From Flavobacterium aquariorum (lineage in GTDB: Bacteria > Bacteroidota > Bacteroidia > Flavobacteriales > Flavobacteriaceae): DNA of 64,000 bases. Within the stretch, counting starts at the first letter, position 1, and every line of letters starts with the position of its first letter. The notes beneath the pieces were generated by a model. It saw only the letters and a list, made by a program, of their open reading frames with translations. It was not told the origin of the DNA and made no database searches. This document shows, one piece after another, positions 1 through 8,702 of the stretch. The position numbers and the translations under genes were made by a program. The stretch lies in the NCBI RefSeq assembly GCF_003254745.1, contig NZ_QKXH01000011.1:101931-165930 (forward strand), given 5' to 3'.

Positions 1-1689
1 ATGTTAGTTAAAATTACAGATGAGAATGCAAAAGAAGCACAAGTTCAAAAAGCATTAAATATCGGAAACTGGGTTTCTATAGTTTTAACAGCAATCGCCT
101 GTTTCTTCTTAGTTCAATATATGCTTCCAGAAACGATGAGTATGACTTTCTTTGGTGAAGGATCAATGGATATTTCATCGATGCGTGTTTTTTATGCTAC
201 CCTTATCGGATTAGTTGTAGGTGGAGCTATTTCATCCGTAACCGAATATTATACAGGTTTAGGAACAAAACCAGTAATGGCGATTGTTCAAAAATCAAGT
301 ACTGGTGCAGGAACAAATGTAATTGCAGGTCTTGCTACAGGGATGATTTCTACTTTCCCAACCGTATTGTTATTTGCAGCAGCAATTTGGTCTTCTTACG
401 CTTTAGCAGGATTTTATGGAGTAGCATTAGCAGCTTCTGCAATGATGGCAACTACAGCAATGCAATTGGCTATCGATGCATTCGGACCTATATCTGACAA
501 TGCAGGTGGAATCGCCGAAATGAGCGAATTACCAAAAGAAGTTCGTACTAGAACCGATATTTTGGATTCTGTTGGAAATACAACAGCTGCTACAGGTAAA
601 GGTTTCGCCATTGCTTCGGCGGCTCTAACTTCCTTGGCTTTATTTGCAGCCTATGTAACTTTTACAGGAATTGACGGAATTAATATTTTTAAAGCTCCAG
701 TTTTAGCGATGCTTTTTGTTGGCGGAATGATACCAGTCGTTTTCTCGGCTTTGGCGATGAATTCAGTAGGAAAAGCAGCGATGGACATGGTATACGAAGT
801 ACGTCGTCAATTCAAAGAAATTCCGGGAATTATGGAAGGAACCGGAAAACCCGAATATGCCAAATGTGTTGACATTTCGACTAAAGCAGCTTTACGCGAG
901 ATGATGTTACCCGGTATTTTAACTATTGGTTTCCCAATTGCGATTGTGCTTTTAGGAAAATTAGTATACGGAGATAACAATCAATTAATTGCTGAAATGC
1001 TAGGTGGTTATATGGCTGGAGTTACTGTTTCAGGAGTGCTTTGGGCAGTTTTCCAAAACAATGCCGGCGGTGCTTGGGATAATGCCAAAAAATCATTTGA
1101 GGCAGGTGTTATGATTAATGGCGAAATGACCTACAAAGGATCTGATGCTCATAAAGCTGCTGTTACGGGAGATACTGTTGGAGATCCATTCAAAGATACT
1201 TCTGGACCATCAATGAACATTTTAATTAAATTAACTTGTTTAATTGGTCTAGTTATGGCACCTATTTTAGGAAATGGAAGCAGTACTATTGACGCAAAAG
1301 GTTCTTGTCCTGAAAAGAAAGAAATTTGGATGAAGAAATGCACAATGGGAAAAGGAGATATGATGATGGGGAAATGCGACATGTCTAAATGCGCAAAAAT
1401 GACCAAAGAAGAATGTGCAAAAATGTGCGACAGTCTAAAATGTACTCCTAAACAAAAAGAAATGTGTTTGTCTCATTATGATAAAGACGGAAAATTTATT
1501 GAACCAAAAGGGAAAGCTTGTTGTGCTAAAAAGCCAATGTCAATGAAAGATGAAATTAGAATTGAAAAAACAAATCTTAACGGAAAAGTAAATGCTACAG
1601 TTACAACGACAGTAAATGGAACTATAGTCGTGAAGCAATTTCAAGGTACAGATGCTGAAGTTCAAGCACAGATTGATGCTGTCAAATAA
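1..1689 (+). CDS. hppA: Membrane-bound ion-pumping pyrophosphatase, N-terminus cut by window edge
   Basis: This protein hydrolyses pyrophosphate and pumps Na+ and/or H+ across the inner membrane. The visible 562 residues are many membrane segments with the family motif DNAGG at 166-170, a [13 protein letters not shown] stretch and [15 protein letters not shown] near the end of the core. Ala after GNTT, where K+-independent enzymes have Lys, points to the K+-stimulated subfamily. The N-terminal substrate motif (DVGADLVGK type) is absent, so the gene starts left of the window and the ATG at position 1 is probably internal. After the last membrane segment comes an unusual tail (about 436-508) with ten Cys and about eleven Met, then a Thr/Val-rich end. 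In this family the C-terminus is periplasmic. Which ion is pumped cannot be told. Confidence 0.93.
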   Translation: MLVKITDENAKEAQVQKALNIGNWVSIVLTAIACFFLVQYMLPETMSMTFFGEGSMDISSMRVFYATLIGLVVGGAISSVTEYYTGLGTKPVMAIVQKSSTGAGTNVIAGLATGMISTFPTVLLFAAAIWSSYALAGFYGVALAASAMMATTAMQLAIDAFGPISDNAGGIAEMSELPKEVRTRTDILDSVGNTTAATGKGFAIASAALTSLALFAAYVTFTGIDGINIFKAPVLAMLFVGGMIPVVFSALAMNSVGKAAMDMVYEVRRQFKEIPGIMEGTGKPEYAKCVDISTKAALREMMLPGILTIGFPIAIVLLGKLVYGDNNQLIAEMLGGYMAGVTVSGVLWAVFQNNAGGAWDNAKKSFEAGVMINGEMTYKGSDAHKAAVTGDTVGDPFKDTSGPSMNILIKLTCLIGLVMAPILGNGSSTIDAKGSCPEKKEIWMKKCTMGKGDMMMGKCDMSKCAKMTKEECAKMCDSLKCTPKQKEMCLSHYDKDGKFIEPKGKACCAKKPMSMKDEIRIEKTNLNGKVNATVTTTVNGTIVVKQFQGTDAEVQAQIDAVK

Positions 1690-1711
1690 GAGCATCCGAA
1701 TATATTAAACA

Positions 1712-1740
1712 AAAAATGCCTCGAAGTTTCGAGGCATTTT
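1712..1740. terminator. Bidirectional intrinsic terminator
   Basis: A perfect 11-bp inverted repeat (1715-1725 with 1728-1738) is flanked by A and T runs. It sits between the converging pyrophosphatase and deoxynucleoside kinase genes and could end both transcripts. Confidence 0.85.
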
Positions 1741-1770
1741 TATTATCTGAATAAAGTCAAATAGTTTTTT

Positions 1771-2385
1771 TTAAAATAATCCATTCAACTCGGCATCAAT
1801 TCGATTAATGATATTCCCTAAGTCTTCCGGATTATCAACAAAATTGATATTATCAACATCAATAATCATAATCTTCCCTTTGTTATAAGTATGCACCCAA
1901 GCTTCATAACGCTCGTTAAGACGACTTAAATAGTCAATAGAGATTGTGTTTTCGTATTCGCGACCACGCTTGTGAATTTGCCCCACTAAATTTGGAATAG
2001 AGCTTCTTAAATAGATCAACAAATCAGGTGCCTTGACAAGAGATTCCATCAATTCAAAAAGAGAAGAATAATTTTCAAAATCACGATGAGTCATTAACCC
2101 CATAGCATAAAGATTGGGAGCAAAAATATGGGCATCTTCATAAATAGTTCTATCCTGAATTATTTTTTTTCCACTTTCTCGGATTTGCATTACCTGACGA
2201 AAACGACTATTCAAGAAATAAATTTGCAAATTAAACGACCAACGTTCCATCTGATGGTAAAAATCATCTAGGTATGGATTGTCAACTACTTCTTCAAAAT
2301 GAGGTTCCCATTTAAAATGTTTGGCTAACAAACGGGTTAATGTCGTCTTTCCTGATCCTATGTTTCCTGCTATAGCTATGTGCAT
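1771..2385 (-). CDS. Deoxynucleoside kinase (dAdo/dCyd kinase family)
   Basis: This cytoplasmic salvage enzyme phosphorylates deoxynucleosides to monophosphates. The 204 residues begin with the P-loop GNIGSGKT at 7-14. A DRT motif at 78-80 (KKIIQDRT) and the LID-like arginine stretch KRGREYE match the dCK/dGK/TK2-type kinase family, and the length is normal for bacterial members. Substrate preference cannot be read from sequence alone; deoxyadenosine or deoxycytidine is usual. It is a single gene, convergent with the pyrophosphatase. The 283 bp upstream hold only a terminator for the next gene and no convincing short ORF. Confidence 0.9.
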   Translation of the reverse strand: MHIAIAGNIGSGKTTLTRLLAKHFKWEPHFEEVVDNPYLDDFYHQMERWSFNLQIYFLNSRFRQVMQIRESGKKIIQDRTIYEDAHIFAPNLYAMGLMTHRDFENYSSLFELMESLVKAPDLLIYLRSSIPNLVGQIHKRGREYENTISIDYLSRLNERYEAWVHTYNKGKIMIIDVDNINFVDNPEDLGNIINRIDAELNGLF

Positions 2386-2610
2386 TATAGTATTGAGATT
2401 TTAGTTTTGGTATATTTGAGGTTGTAAAAATAGATAAAATTTAGTCTTAGCAATAGTATTTCAACAATGATTTTTCAAAAATTAAATCTACATTTAACAA
2501 ACGCAACCATTAAGGATTTATTCCTCCATGCAGTGCTTTTATTCAAAAAAATAAGTAGTGTTTTTTGAATAAACGACAACCGAAAATTTCAAGCAGATGA
2601 CCAATAAATC

Positions 2611-2650
2611 AAAAAAGCAGAATATCACAACGTAGATAATCTGCTTTTTT
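2611..2650 (-). terminator. Terminator of the first S41 protease gene
   Basis: An 11-bp perfect inverted repeat (2611-2621 with 2640-2650) ends in a six-U run when read leftward. It lies 19 bp past the stop codon of the protease gene. Confidence 0.75.
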
Positions 2651-2668
2651 AATTTCAAATTTGCGTTT

Positions 2669-4825
2669 TTATGATTTAACTAGCTTTCCTTTTTTATCAA
2701 TAGGAATGTTCGTTTTTACAATTGATTTTAGCTGTAAATCGTCCAAAACATTTAATGCTTCCTCAACATAAATATCTTTCGATAAACTTTCGTGCCACCT
2801 TTCTCTTTTTTCTTTTAGGATCGGGTCTTTACTGATTCCTTCTAATTCATAAGGCAGAGAAGTAAATTTCAAATTATTTTTATAATCAACAATTGGCTTA
2901 AATTTTTTGGAAGCCTCTTCAATTTGATTCTGTTCCGATTTAAATTTATCTAGGTTTAAGCTATAATTATTTTCAGCACTTCTGCTATCCATCCATTTAG
3001 CATTTTCTTCAATTAATTTAAATTGAACATTATTTTCAATCCTCTTTTTGCTCTTAATAATTGCTTGGTCAAATTTTGAAGTATTATTCCAAACCGTATA
3101 AAGAGCTGGATCAATTTTATCCCATGCCAATGCATGCACTTGATCACGTTCTCCCATTTTTAAATAAGCATAACGATCTGGCATAACCACATCACTGCTT
3201 ACTCCTTCTAATTGGGTTGAACCACCATTAATTCTGTAAAATTTTTGAATAGTAGTTTTCAAGGCTCCAAAATCTCCATATGCACTATTCTTAATATATT
3301 GATTCAGGTCAATTACTCTTTGAACAGTTCCTTTACCATAGGTTTGTTTACTGCCAACTATTATCCCTCTTTTATAATCCTGCATAGCAGCTGCTAGAAT
3401 CTCTGATGCTGATGCTGAAAATTCATTTACCATAATTACCAATGGACCATCCCATTCAATTTTTTTATCGGTATCATACAGAATTTCTTTTTTTACTGCT
3501 GATCTAACCTGAACAATAGGGCCTTCTTCTATAAACAAACCAGCAATATTTATAACTGCCTCCAAAGAACCTCCCCCATCATCACGTATATCAAGAACAA
3601 TACCTTTCACGTCAGCTTTTTTCAAACGATCCACTTCTTGAGCCATATCTTTAGCCGCATCTCTTCCTTTTCCGTCTTTGTTTTCAAAATCAATATAAAA
3701 TTTAGGCAAATAAATAACCCCATATTTTAAACCATTTTTCTCAACAACACTTGATTTTACATACGTTTCTTCAATCTCAACAATATCTCTAATGATCGGA
3801 ATAATTTGTATAGTACCATCTGTTTTTTTTACTGTAAGACGAACCTCAGAACCTTTTGGTCCTTTTATTTTTTTTATAACATCTGCCAAACGCATTCCTA
3901 CTATATCTACAGGAGCACCATTAGATTGAGCTACTTTAATAATTAAATCTCCTTTTTCCAGTTGTTTCCCTCTCCACGCTGGTCCTCCAGAAATAAGTTC
4001 TAAGACTTCAATGTAATCGTTTTTCTTTTGTAACTGAGCGCCAATGCCTTCAAATTTACCACTTATGCTTACATCAAATTTTTCTTTTTCATCTGGGGCG
4101 AAATAAGAAGTATGTGGGTCAAATTGAACCATAATAGAATTGATATACAATGTAAACCAATCTTCTCTTTTTAATTCATTCATAGCTCCAAAAGACTCAT
4201 ACAATGACTTCATTGAGGTTTCTCTTGTTTCTTTTTCCAATACAGCTTCTGATTTTACAACATAAGCAGGATTTTTATTTTTTTTATCTTCTTCTAATTT
4301 CTGTTTTTCGGTTAAAGAAGAAAGCGTAGATAACTTAATTTGTTTTCTCCATTTGTCTTTCAGTTCAGTATTATTTTTAGCATACGGAGCTTTTTCATAG
4401 TCAACATTGAAATTTTCTTCAATTTTATAATCAAAAGGAGTGCTTAAAATCTCTTTGACCATTTTATTCTTCTCTTCCGTACGAAGCATCAAACGATCGT
4501 AAGTAAGATTAAAGAAAGTCAAATCTTTAGTCGTTAACTGATCATCCAACTCAAATTCGTATTTGGAAAACTCATTTATATCCGACTGCAGGAAAAACCG
4601 TTTGGAAGGATCCAAAGCTTCTATATACTCTTTGTATACTCCTTTTGAAAAATTATCATCAACTGCTATAGGACTATAATGTCCTTTCTTTATTACGAAC
4701 ATCAATAATTCCAATAGCAATTTGTCTTTATCCGGATCAACTATTTTTTTTGAATTTATACTAAAGGCAAATAAGGTAGCCGAAAGGCATACTACAGCTA
4801 TGAGTTTTATATAATTTCTTTTCAT
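2669..4825 (-). CDS. Carboxy-terminal processing protease (S41, Prc/Tsp-like), copy 1
   Basis: This is a periplasmic tail-specific serine protease of about 718 residues. I place the start at the Met of MKRNYIKLIAVVCL, because the paralogue begins the same way and an export signal follows at once; the longer reading frame to 4879 adds 18 unlikely residues. Order of parts: signal or anchor segment, helical N-terminal domain, PDZ domain (ISGGPAWRGKQLEKGDLI), S41 catalytic domain with NEFSASASE (Ser) and TYGKGTVQ (Lys), then a DUF3340-like C-terminal region ending KKGKLVKS. Prc-like enzymes clip envelope proteins from the C-terminus and can affect cell-wall enzymes. It lies in tandem with a close paralogue; each copy has its own terminator, so they are probably separate transcription units. 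Confidence 0.9.
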   Translation of the reverse strand: MKRNYIKLIAVVCLSATLFAFSINSKKIVDPDKDKLLLELLMFVIKKGHYSPIAVDDNFSKGVYKEYIEALDPSKRFFLQSDINEFSKYEFELDDQLTTKDLTFFNLTYDRLMLRTEEKNKMVKEILSTPFDYKIEENFNVDYEKAPYAKNNTELKDKWRKQIKLSTLSSLTEKQKLEEDKKNKNPAYVVKSEAVLEKETRETSMKSLYESFGAMNELKREDWFTLYINSIMVQFDPHTSYFAPDEKEKFDVSISGKFEGIGAQLQKKNDYIEVLELISGGPAWRGKQLEKGDLIIKVAQSNGAPVDIVGMRLADVIKKIKGPKGSEVRLTVKKTDGTIQIIPIIRDIVEIEETYVKSSVVEKNGLKYGVIYLPKFYIDFENKDGKGRDAAKDMAQEVDRLKKADVKGIVLDIRDDGGGSLEAVINIAGLFIEEGPIVQVRSAVKKEILYDTDKKIEWDGPLVIMVNEFSASASEILAAAMQDYKRGIIVGSKQTYGKGTVQRVIDLNQYIKNSAYGDFGALKTTIQKFYRINGGSTQLEGVSSDVVMPDRYAYLKMGERDQVHALAWDKIDPALYTVWNNTSKFDQAIIKSKKRIENNVQFKLIEENAKWMDSRSAENNYSLNLDKFKSEQNQIEEASKKFKPIVDYKNNLKFTSLPYELEGISKDPILKEKRERWHESLSKDIYVEEALNVLDDLQLKSIVKTNIPIDKKGKLVKS

Positions 4826-4968
4826 ATGTAACATGTTATTTTTGATTTCCCGATAGCACTCGGGACGGGATAAATTCACTTCTACGTGTTTGCATTTGCG
4901 ACCTTTTTTTTTGATCTTATTCTTTGCATGAAGCTAAAGTATTTTCTAAAATACATTAAAAACTATGC

Positions 4969-4976
4969 CAAATATA
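4969..4976 (-). promoter_or_regulatory. Putative -7 box for protease copy 1
   Basis: On the minus strand this reads TATATTTG, matching TAnnTTTG of Bacteroidota housekeeping promoters. It is about 145 bp before the chosen start and no clear TTG -33 element is seen. The gene-free stretch 4826-5146 otherwise holds only the terminator of copy 2. The neighbouring words (ATTAAAAACTATGCCA, TTTTGTTAAAG) recur upstream of copy 2, but this box does not. Confidence 0.4.
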
Positions 4977-5090
4977 TTGACTGCTAGCTAATATTTTGTT
5001 AAAGATATAAATTAGTTTTTTCAACTTAAACAAATCAACAGAATGAAAAGCTGTTTATTCCATTATTTAACATTTTATGTTTTTATCCAT

Positions 5091-5120
5091 AAAAAAAACG
5101 CTTCAAAAATTGAAGCGTTT
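5091..5120 (-). terminator. Terminator of the second S41 protease gene
   Basis: An 11-bp perfect inverted repeat (5096-5106 with 5110-5120) with a 3-nt loop is followed by an eight-U run on the minus strand, 26 bp past the stop codon. Confidence 0.88.
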
Positions 5121-5146
5121 CTTATTGCTATAGCAATATTTGAAAT

Positions 5147-7300
5147 TTATGATTTAACCAGTTTTCCTTTTTTATCACCCGGAATACTGGCTTTTACGAT
5201 TGCTTTTGGTTGTAAATCATCCAAAACATTTAAAGCTTCTTCGACATAAATGTCTTTTGACAAACTTTCATGCCATCTCTCTCTTTTTTCTTTCAAAACA
5301 GGATCTTTGGTGATTCCTTCTAATTCGTAAGGCAATGAAGTGAACTTCAAATTATTTTTATAATCAACAATTGGCTTAAACTTTTTAGCAGTTTCTTCAA
5401 TTTGATTTTGGGCCACTTTGAATTTATCTATATTCAAGCTATAATTATTTTCAGCACTTCTGCTGTCAATCCATTTGGCATTTTCTTCGATTAATTTAAA
5501 TTGAACATTATTTTCAATCCTTTTTTTACTGTTGATAATAGCTTGGTCAAATTTCGAAGTGTTAGTCCAAACAGAATAAGGAGCTGGGTCGATTTTATCC
5601 CATGGCATTGCATTTTCTTCATCACGCTCTCCCATTTTTAAATAAGCATAACGATCCGGCATAACCACGTCGCTGCTTACTCCTTCTAATTGCGTTGAGC
5701 CACCATTAATTCTATAAAATTTCTGAGTGGTTGTTTTTAGTGCACCTAAATCACCAGCCGAACTATTACGAACAAATTGGTTCAAGTCAATTACATTTTG
5801 AACAGTTCCTTTTCCGTAGGTTTGTTTGCTTCCAATTATAATTCCTCTTTTGTAATCTTGGATAGCAGCTGCCAAAATCTCAGAAGCAGAAGCCGAAAAT
5901 TCATTTACCATAATTACCAACGGTCCGTCCCATTCAATTTTTTTATCGGTATCGTATAATATTTCTTTTTTCTTACCCGCCGATTTTATTTGAACGATAG
6001 GTCCTTGCTCAATAAACAAACCTGCGATATCTACAACAGTTGACAAAGATCCACCACCATCATCACGGACATCAAGAACAATACCTTTCACCCCTGCTTT
6101 TTTCAAACGATCTACTTCTAGAGCAATATCCTTACCGGCATCTCTTCCGTCTTTATTTTCAAAGTCGATATAAAATTTAGGCAGATATATAACCCCATAT
6201 TTTAAACCATTTTTATCGACAACACTTGACTTGGCATAAGTTTCTTCTATCTCTACAATGTCTCTTATGATCGAAATCACTTGAATAGTTCCATCTACTT
6301 TTTTCACGGTAAGACGAACTTCAGAACCTTTCGGCCCTTTGATTTTTTTAACTACATCATCCAAACGCATCCCAACAACATCAACAGGAACACCATTCCC
6401 TTGAGCCACTTTCATCACCAAATCCCCTGCTTCCAATTGCTTTCCTCTCCAAGCCGGTCCACCTGAGATTAATTCTGAAATTTCAGTATAATCATTTTTC
6501 TTTTGCAATCTTGCTCCAATTCCTTCAAGCTTACCACTCATACTCACATCAAATCTTTCTTTTTCTTCAGGAGCAAAATAAGTGGTGTGCGGGTCAAATC
6601 GGGACATAATGGAATTAATGTACAATGTAAACCAATCATCTCTTTTTAAATCATTCATAAATCCAAAGGACTCATTTAACGAATTCAAGGAACTTTCTCT
6701 AGTTTCTTTTTCTAAAACCGCATCCGATTTAGGAACATAGTTAGGCTCTTTTAATTTTTTATCCTCTTCCAATTTTTGCTTGTCCGTAAAAGACGATAAT
6801 GTAGATAACTTTATTTGTTTTCTCCATTTTTCCTTTAGCTCTGTACTATTTTTAGCATAGGGAGCTTTGTCATAATCCACATTAAAATCCTCATCAGCAC
6901 TATAGTCAAACGGTTTACTTAAAATGTCTTTAAATATTTTTTTACTTTCCTCCATACGAAGCATCAAACGATCGTAAGTAAGATTAAAAAAAGTCAAATC
7001 TTTGTTATTCAATTGATCATCCAATTCCAATTCGAATTTAGAGAATTCATTAATATCCGACTGCAAGAAGAAACGTTTAGAAGGATCTAATGCAGCTATA
7101 TAATCTTTGTAAACCCCTTTGGAAAAGCTATCATCAATAACGGCAGGATTATAATGTCCTTTTTCAATTACAAATGTCAATATCTCCAAAAGCAGTTTGT
7201 CTCTCTCTGGATCAATCGATTTTTTTGAATTAATATTAAAGGCGAACAAGGTAGCCGAAAGGCATACCACAGCTATGAGTATTTTATAATTTCTTTTCAT
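5147..7300 (-). CDS. Carboxy-terminal processing protease (S41, Prc/Tsp-like), copy 2
   Basis: This is the tandem paralogue of the gene to its left. The start is set at MKRNYKILIAVVCLSATLFAF, giving about 717 residues; the frame extends eight codons further to 7324. It has the same layout: export signal, helical N-terminal domain, PDZ (ISGGPAWRGKQLEAGDLV), catalytic NEFSASASE and TYGKGTVQ, and a C-terminal domain ending KKGKLVKS. Most aligned positions are identical to copy 1, including long runs in the catalytic and C-terminal parts. Differences concentrate around the PDZ domain (for example GARLQKK against GAQLQKK) and the linkers. Both copies keep the Ser/Lys pair, so both are probably active. 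Confidence 0.9.
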   Translation of the reverse strand: MKRNYKILIAVVCLSATLFAFNINSKKSIDPERDKLLLEILTFVIEKGHYNPAVIDDSFSKGVYKDYIAALDPSKRFFLQSDINEFSKFELELDDQLNNKDLTFFNLTYDRLMLRMEESKKIFKDILSKPFDYSADEDFNVDYDKAPYAKNSTELKEKWRKQIKLSTLSSFTDKQKLEEDKKLKEPNYVPKSDAVLEKETRESSLNSLNESFGFMNDLKRDDWFTLYINSIMSRFDPHTTYFAPEEKERFDVSMSGKLEGIGARLQKKNDYTEISELISGGPAWRGKQLEAGDLVMKVAQGNGVPVDVVGMRLDDVVKKIKGPKGSEVRLTVKKVDGTIQVISIIRDIVEIEETYAKSSVVDKNGLKYGVIYLPKFYIDFENKDGRDAGKDIALEVDRLKKAGVKGIVLDVRDDGGGSLSTVVDIAGLFIEQGPIVQIKSAGKKKEILYDTDKKIEWDGPLVIMVNEFSASASEILAAAIQDYKRGIIIGSKQTYGKGTVQNVIDLNQFVRNSSAGDLGALKTTTQKFYRINGGSTQLEGVSSDVVMPDRYAYLKMGERDEENAMPWDKIDPAPYSVWTNTSKFDQAIINSKKRIENNVQFKLIEENAKWIDSRSAENNYSLNIDKFKVAQNQIEETAKKFKPIVDYKNNLKFTSLPYELEGITKDPVLKEKRERWHESLSKDIYVEEALNVLDDLQPKAIVKASIPGDKKGKLVKS

Positions 7301-7474
7301 AAAGCTAATAATAGAATTCATCAATTTTTTTATCTAAGTTACATTAAAAACTATGCCACCCCCCTAGATACCTGCATAATTTTTTGTTAAAGGTATAAAA
7401 TTGATTTTTTAAGTTTCAAAAATTAAACCCAAAAAATATATTTTATTTGTTCGCAATATAAGATTTTGTGTTAG

Positions 7475-7482
7475 TACATTTG
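7475..7482 (+). promoter_or_regulatory. Putative -7 box for surE
   Basis: TACATTTG matches TAnnTTTG and lies about 50 bp before the surE start. A TTG at 7447-7449 is 25 bp upstream, longer than the usual spacing, so the -33 element is unsure. Confidence 0.45.
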
Positions 7483-7532
7483 TTTTCGAAGTCAAAATTT
7501 ATGAAAAATTATATATTTTTAACAGCAATTAA

Positions 7533-8312
7533 ATGAAAAATGAAAGGCCTTTAATACTAATTACAAATGACGATGGTGTCTCTGCTCCGGGCATAAGAGC
7601 TTTGATCGAAGTAATGGCAACAATAGGCGATGTTGTTATTGTCGCACCAGATAAACCACAAAGTGCCATGGGTCATGCCATTACCATAAACGACACTTTA
7701 TATCTCAATAAAATTTCAAAAGACACAGATGCAATCACAGAATACAGCTGTTCAGGAACTCCTGTAGATTGTGTTAAAATAGCCGTACACGAAATTTTAA
7801 AACGAAAACCGGATCTTTGTGTATCTGGTATTAATCATGGTTCCAACTCATCCATAAATGTCATCTATTCCGGAACAATGAGTGCCGCTGTAGAAGCTGG
7901 AATCGAAGGTATTCAAGCAATTGGTTTCTCTTTATTGGATTATGATTGGAATGCCGATTTTGAACAAATCAAATCGTTTATCAAAACAATCACACTCGAA
8001 GTTTTGAAAAACAAACTGCCGGAAGGCGTTATTTTGAATGTAAATTTTCCCAAATTAAAGGAAAAAGAGATCAAAGGAATTAAAATTTGCCGTCAAGCAA
8101 ATGCCCTTTGGACGGAAAAATTTGACAAACGACAAACCCCTCAAGGCAAAGATTACTACTGGCTTACCGGAGAATTTGTTAATCAGGACAAAGGAGAAGA
8201 CACAGATGAATGGGCATTACATAATGGATTTATTTCGATAGTCCCTGTACAATTTGACCTAACCGCACATCATGCAATACAAAACTTAACCAAAAGAGAT
8301 TGGAATGAATAA
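7533..8312 (+). CDS. surE: 5'/3'-nucleotidase SurE
   Basis: SurE is a metal-dependent phosphatase acting on nucleoside monophosphates and other phosphoesters in stationary phase or stress. The 259-residue length is normal. The metal-binding NDDG is at 12-15, followed by the family motifs CSGTPVDCVKIAVH and SGINHGSN and the Ser-rich YSGTMSAAVEAG. It overlaps the following small membrane protein by 8 bp, so the two are likely translated from one message. In many Bacteroidota surE is close to lpxB, as here. Confidence 0.95.
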   Translation: MKNERPLILITNDDGVSAPGIRALIEVMATIGDVVIVAPDKPQSAMGHAITINDTLYLNKISKDTDAITEYSCSGTPVDCVKIAVHEILKRKPDLCVSGINHGSNSSINVIYSGTMSAAVEAGIEGIQAIGFSLLDYDWNADFEQIKSFIKTITLEVLKNKLPEGVILNVNFPKLKEKEIKGIKICRQANALWTEKFDKRQTPQGKDYYWLTGEFVNQDKGEDTDEWALHNGFISIVPVQFDLTAHHAIQNLTKRDWNE

Positions 8313-8577
8313 AACAGACTTACTCATCGGATTCATAATAGGAATTTTAGCTTCCCTCTTGGGAATGTTTTTGTACATTACACTTGTTGTTCACTCTGGT
8401 TTTATGGCCGGAATCCAATCCATGAAAAACGAAGGACATCTTGGTAAAATTGTCACCCTAGGATCAATAATGGATTTAATTGCTTTCGGAATTTTACTAA
8501 AAATGAATAAAGAAATTATGGCAAGAGGTGTCGTTTTGGCAGTTATCATGCTCACTATTGTTACTTTGTTTTTATAG
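8305..8577 (+). CDS. Small membrane protein, unknown function
   Basis: The 90-residue product has three hydrophobic segments (about 6-28, 48-65 and 70-90) with little between them, so it is probably an integral inner-membrane protein. I do not recognise a named family. Its start overlaps the end of surE by 8 bp in another frame, which supports translational coupling and argues it is real. Conservation of the surE-small protein-lpxB order would be expected if it has an envelope role, but nothing in the sequence shows a catalytic site. Confidence 0.75.
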   Translation: MNKTDLLIGFIIGILASLLGMFLYITLVVHSGFMAGIQSMKNEGHLGKIVTLGSIMDLIAFGILLKMNKEIMARGVVLAVIMLTIVTLFL

Positions 8578-8578
8578 C

Positions 8579-8660
8579 AACTAAGACTCTAAGTTACTGA
8601 GATTCTAAGTTTTTTTAAATTGTCTGTTAAGTCTTAGCAACTTAGAATCTTAGTTTTTTA
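8579..8660. repeat. 8-bp periodic CTAAG-type repeat forming a long hairpin
   Basis: The stretch after the small membrane gene is built from about 8-bp units of CTAAGnnT (8581-8612), then the reverse-complement style CTTAGnnn units (8632-8656). The two halves (8579-8604 and 8629-8655) can pair as a long imperfect hairpin. It may work as a terminator-like or dispersed intergenic repeat. Confidence 0.6.
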
Positions 8661-8672
8661 GCATCTAAATAT

Positions 8673-8680
8673 TATCTTTG
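8673..8680 (+). promoter_or_regulatory. Putative -7 box for lpxB
   Basis: TATCTTTG matches the Bacteroidota -7 consensus and ends 22 bp before the lpxB start codon. No clear -33 TTG is present in the repeat upstream. Confidence 0.45.
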
Positions 8681-8702
8681 TTCATCCAAAAAAAACACAA
8701 AA

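Noticed and set aside
2467..2570. Short plus-strand ORF (about 34 codons) upstream of the deoxynucleoside kinase gene
   Set aside because: There is no supporting context, and the composition is that of AT-rich spacer.
5043..5249. Plus-strand ORF between the two protease genes
   Set aside because: It overlaps the terminator and the 3' end of copy 2 in antisense.
8579..8660. Possible attachment site or IS end
   Set aside because: No transposase, integrase or flanking target duplication is visible nearby.
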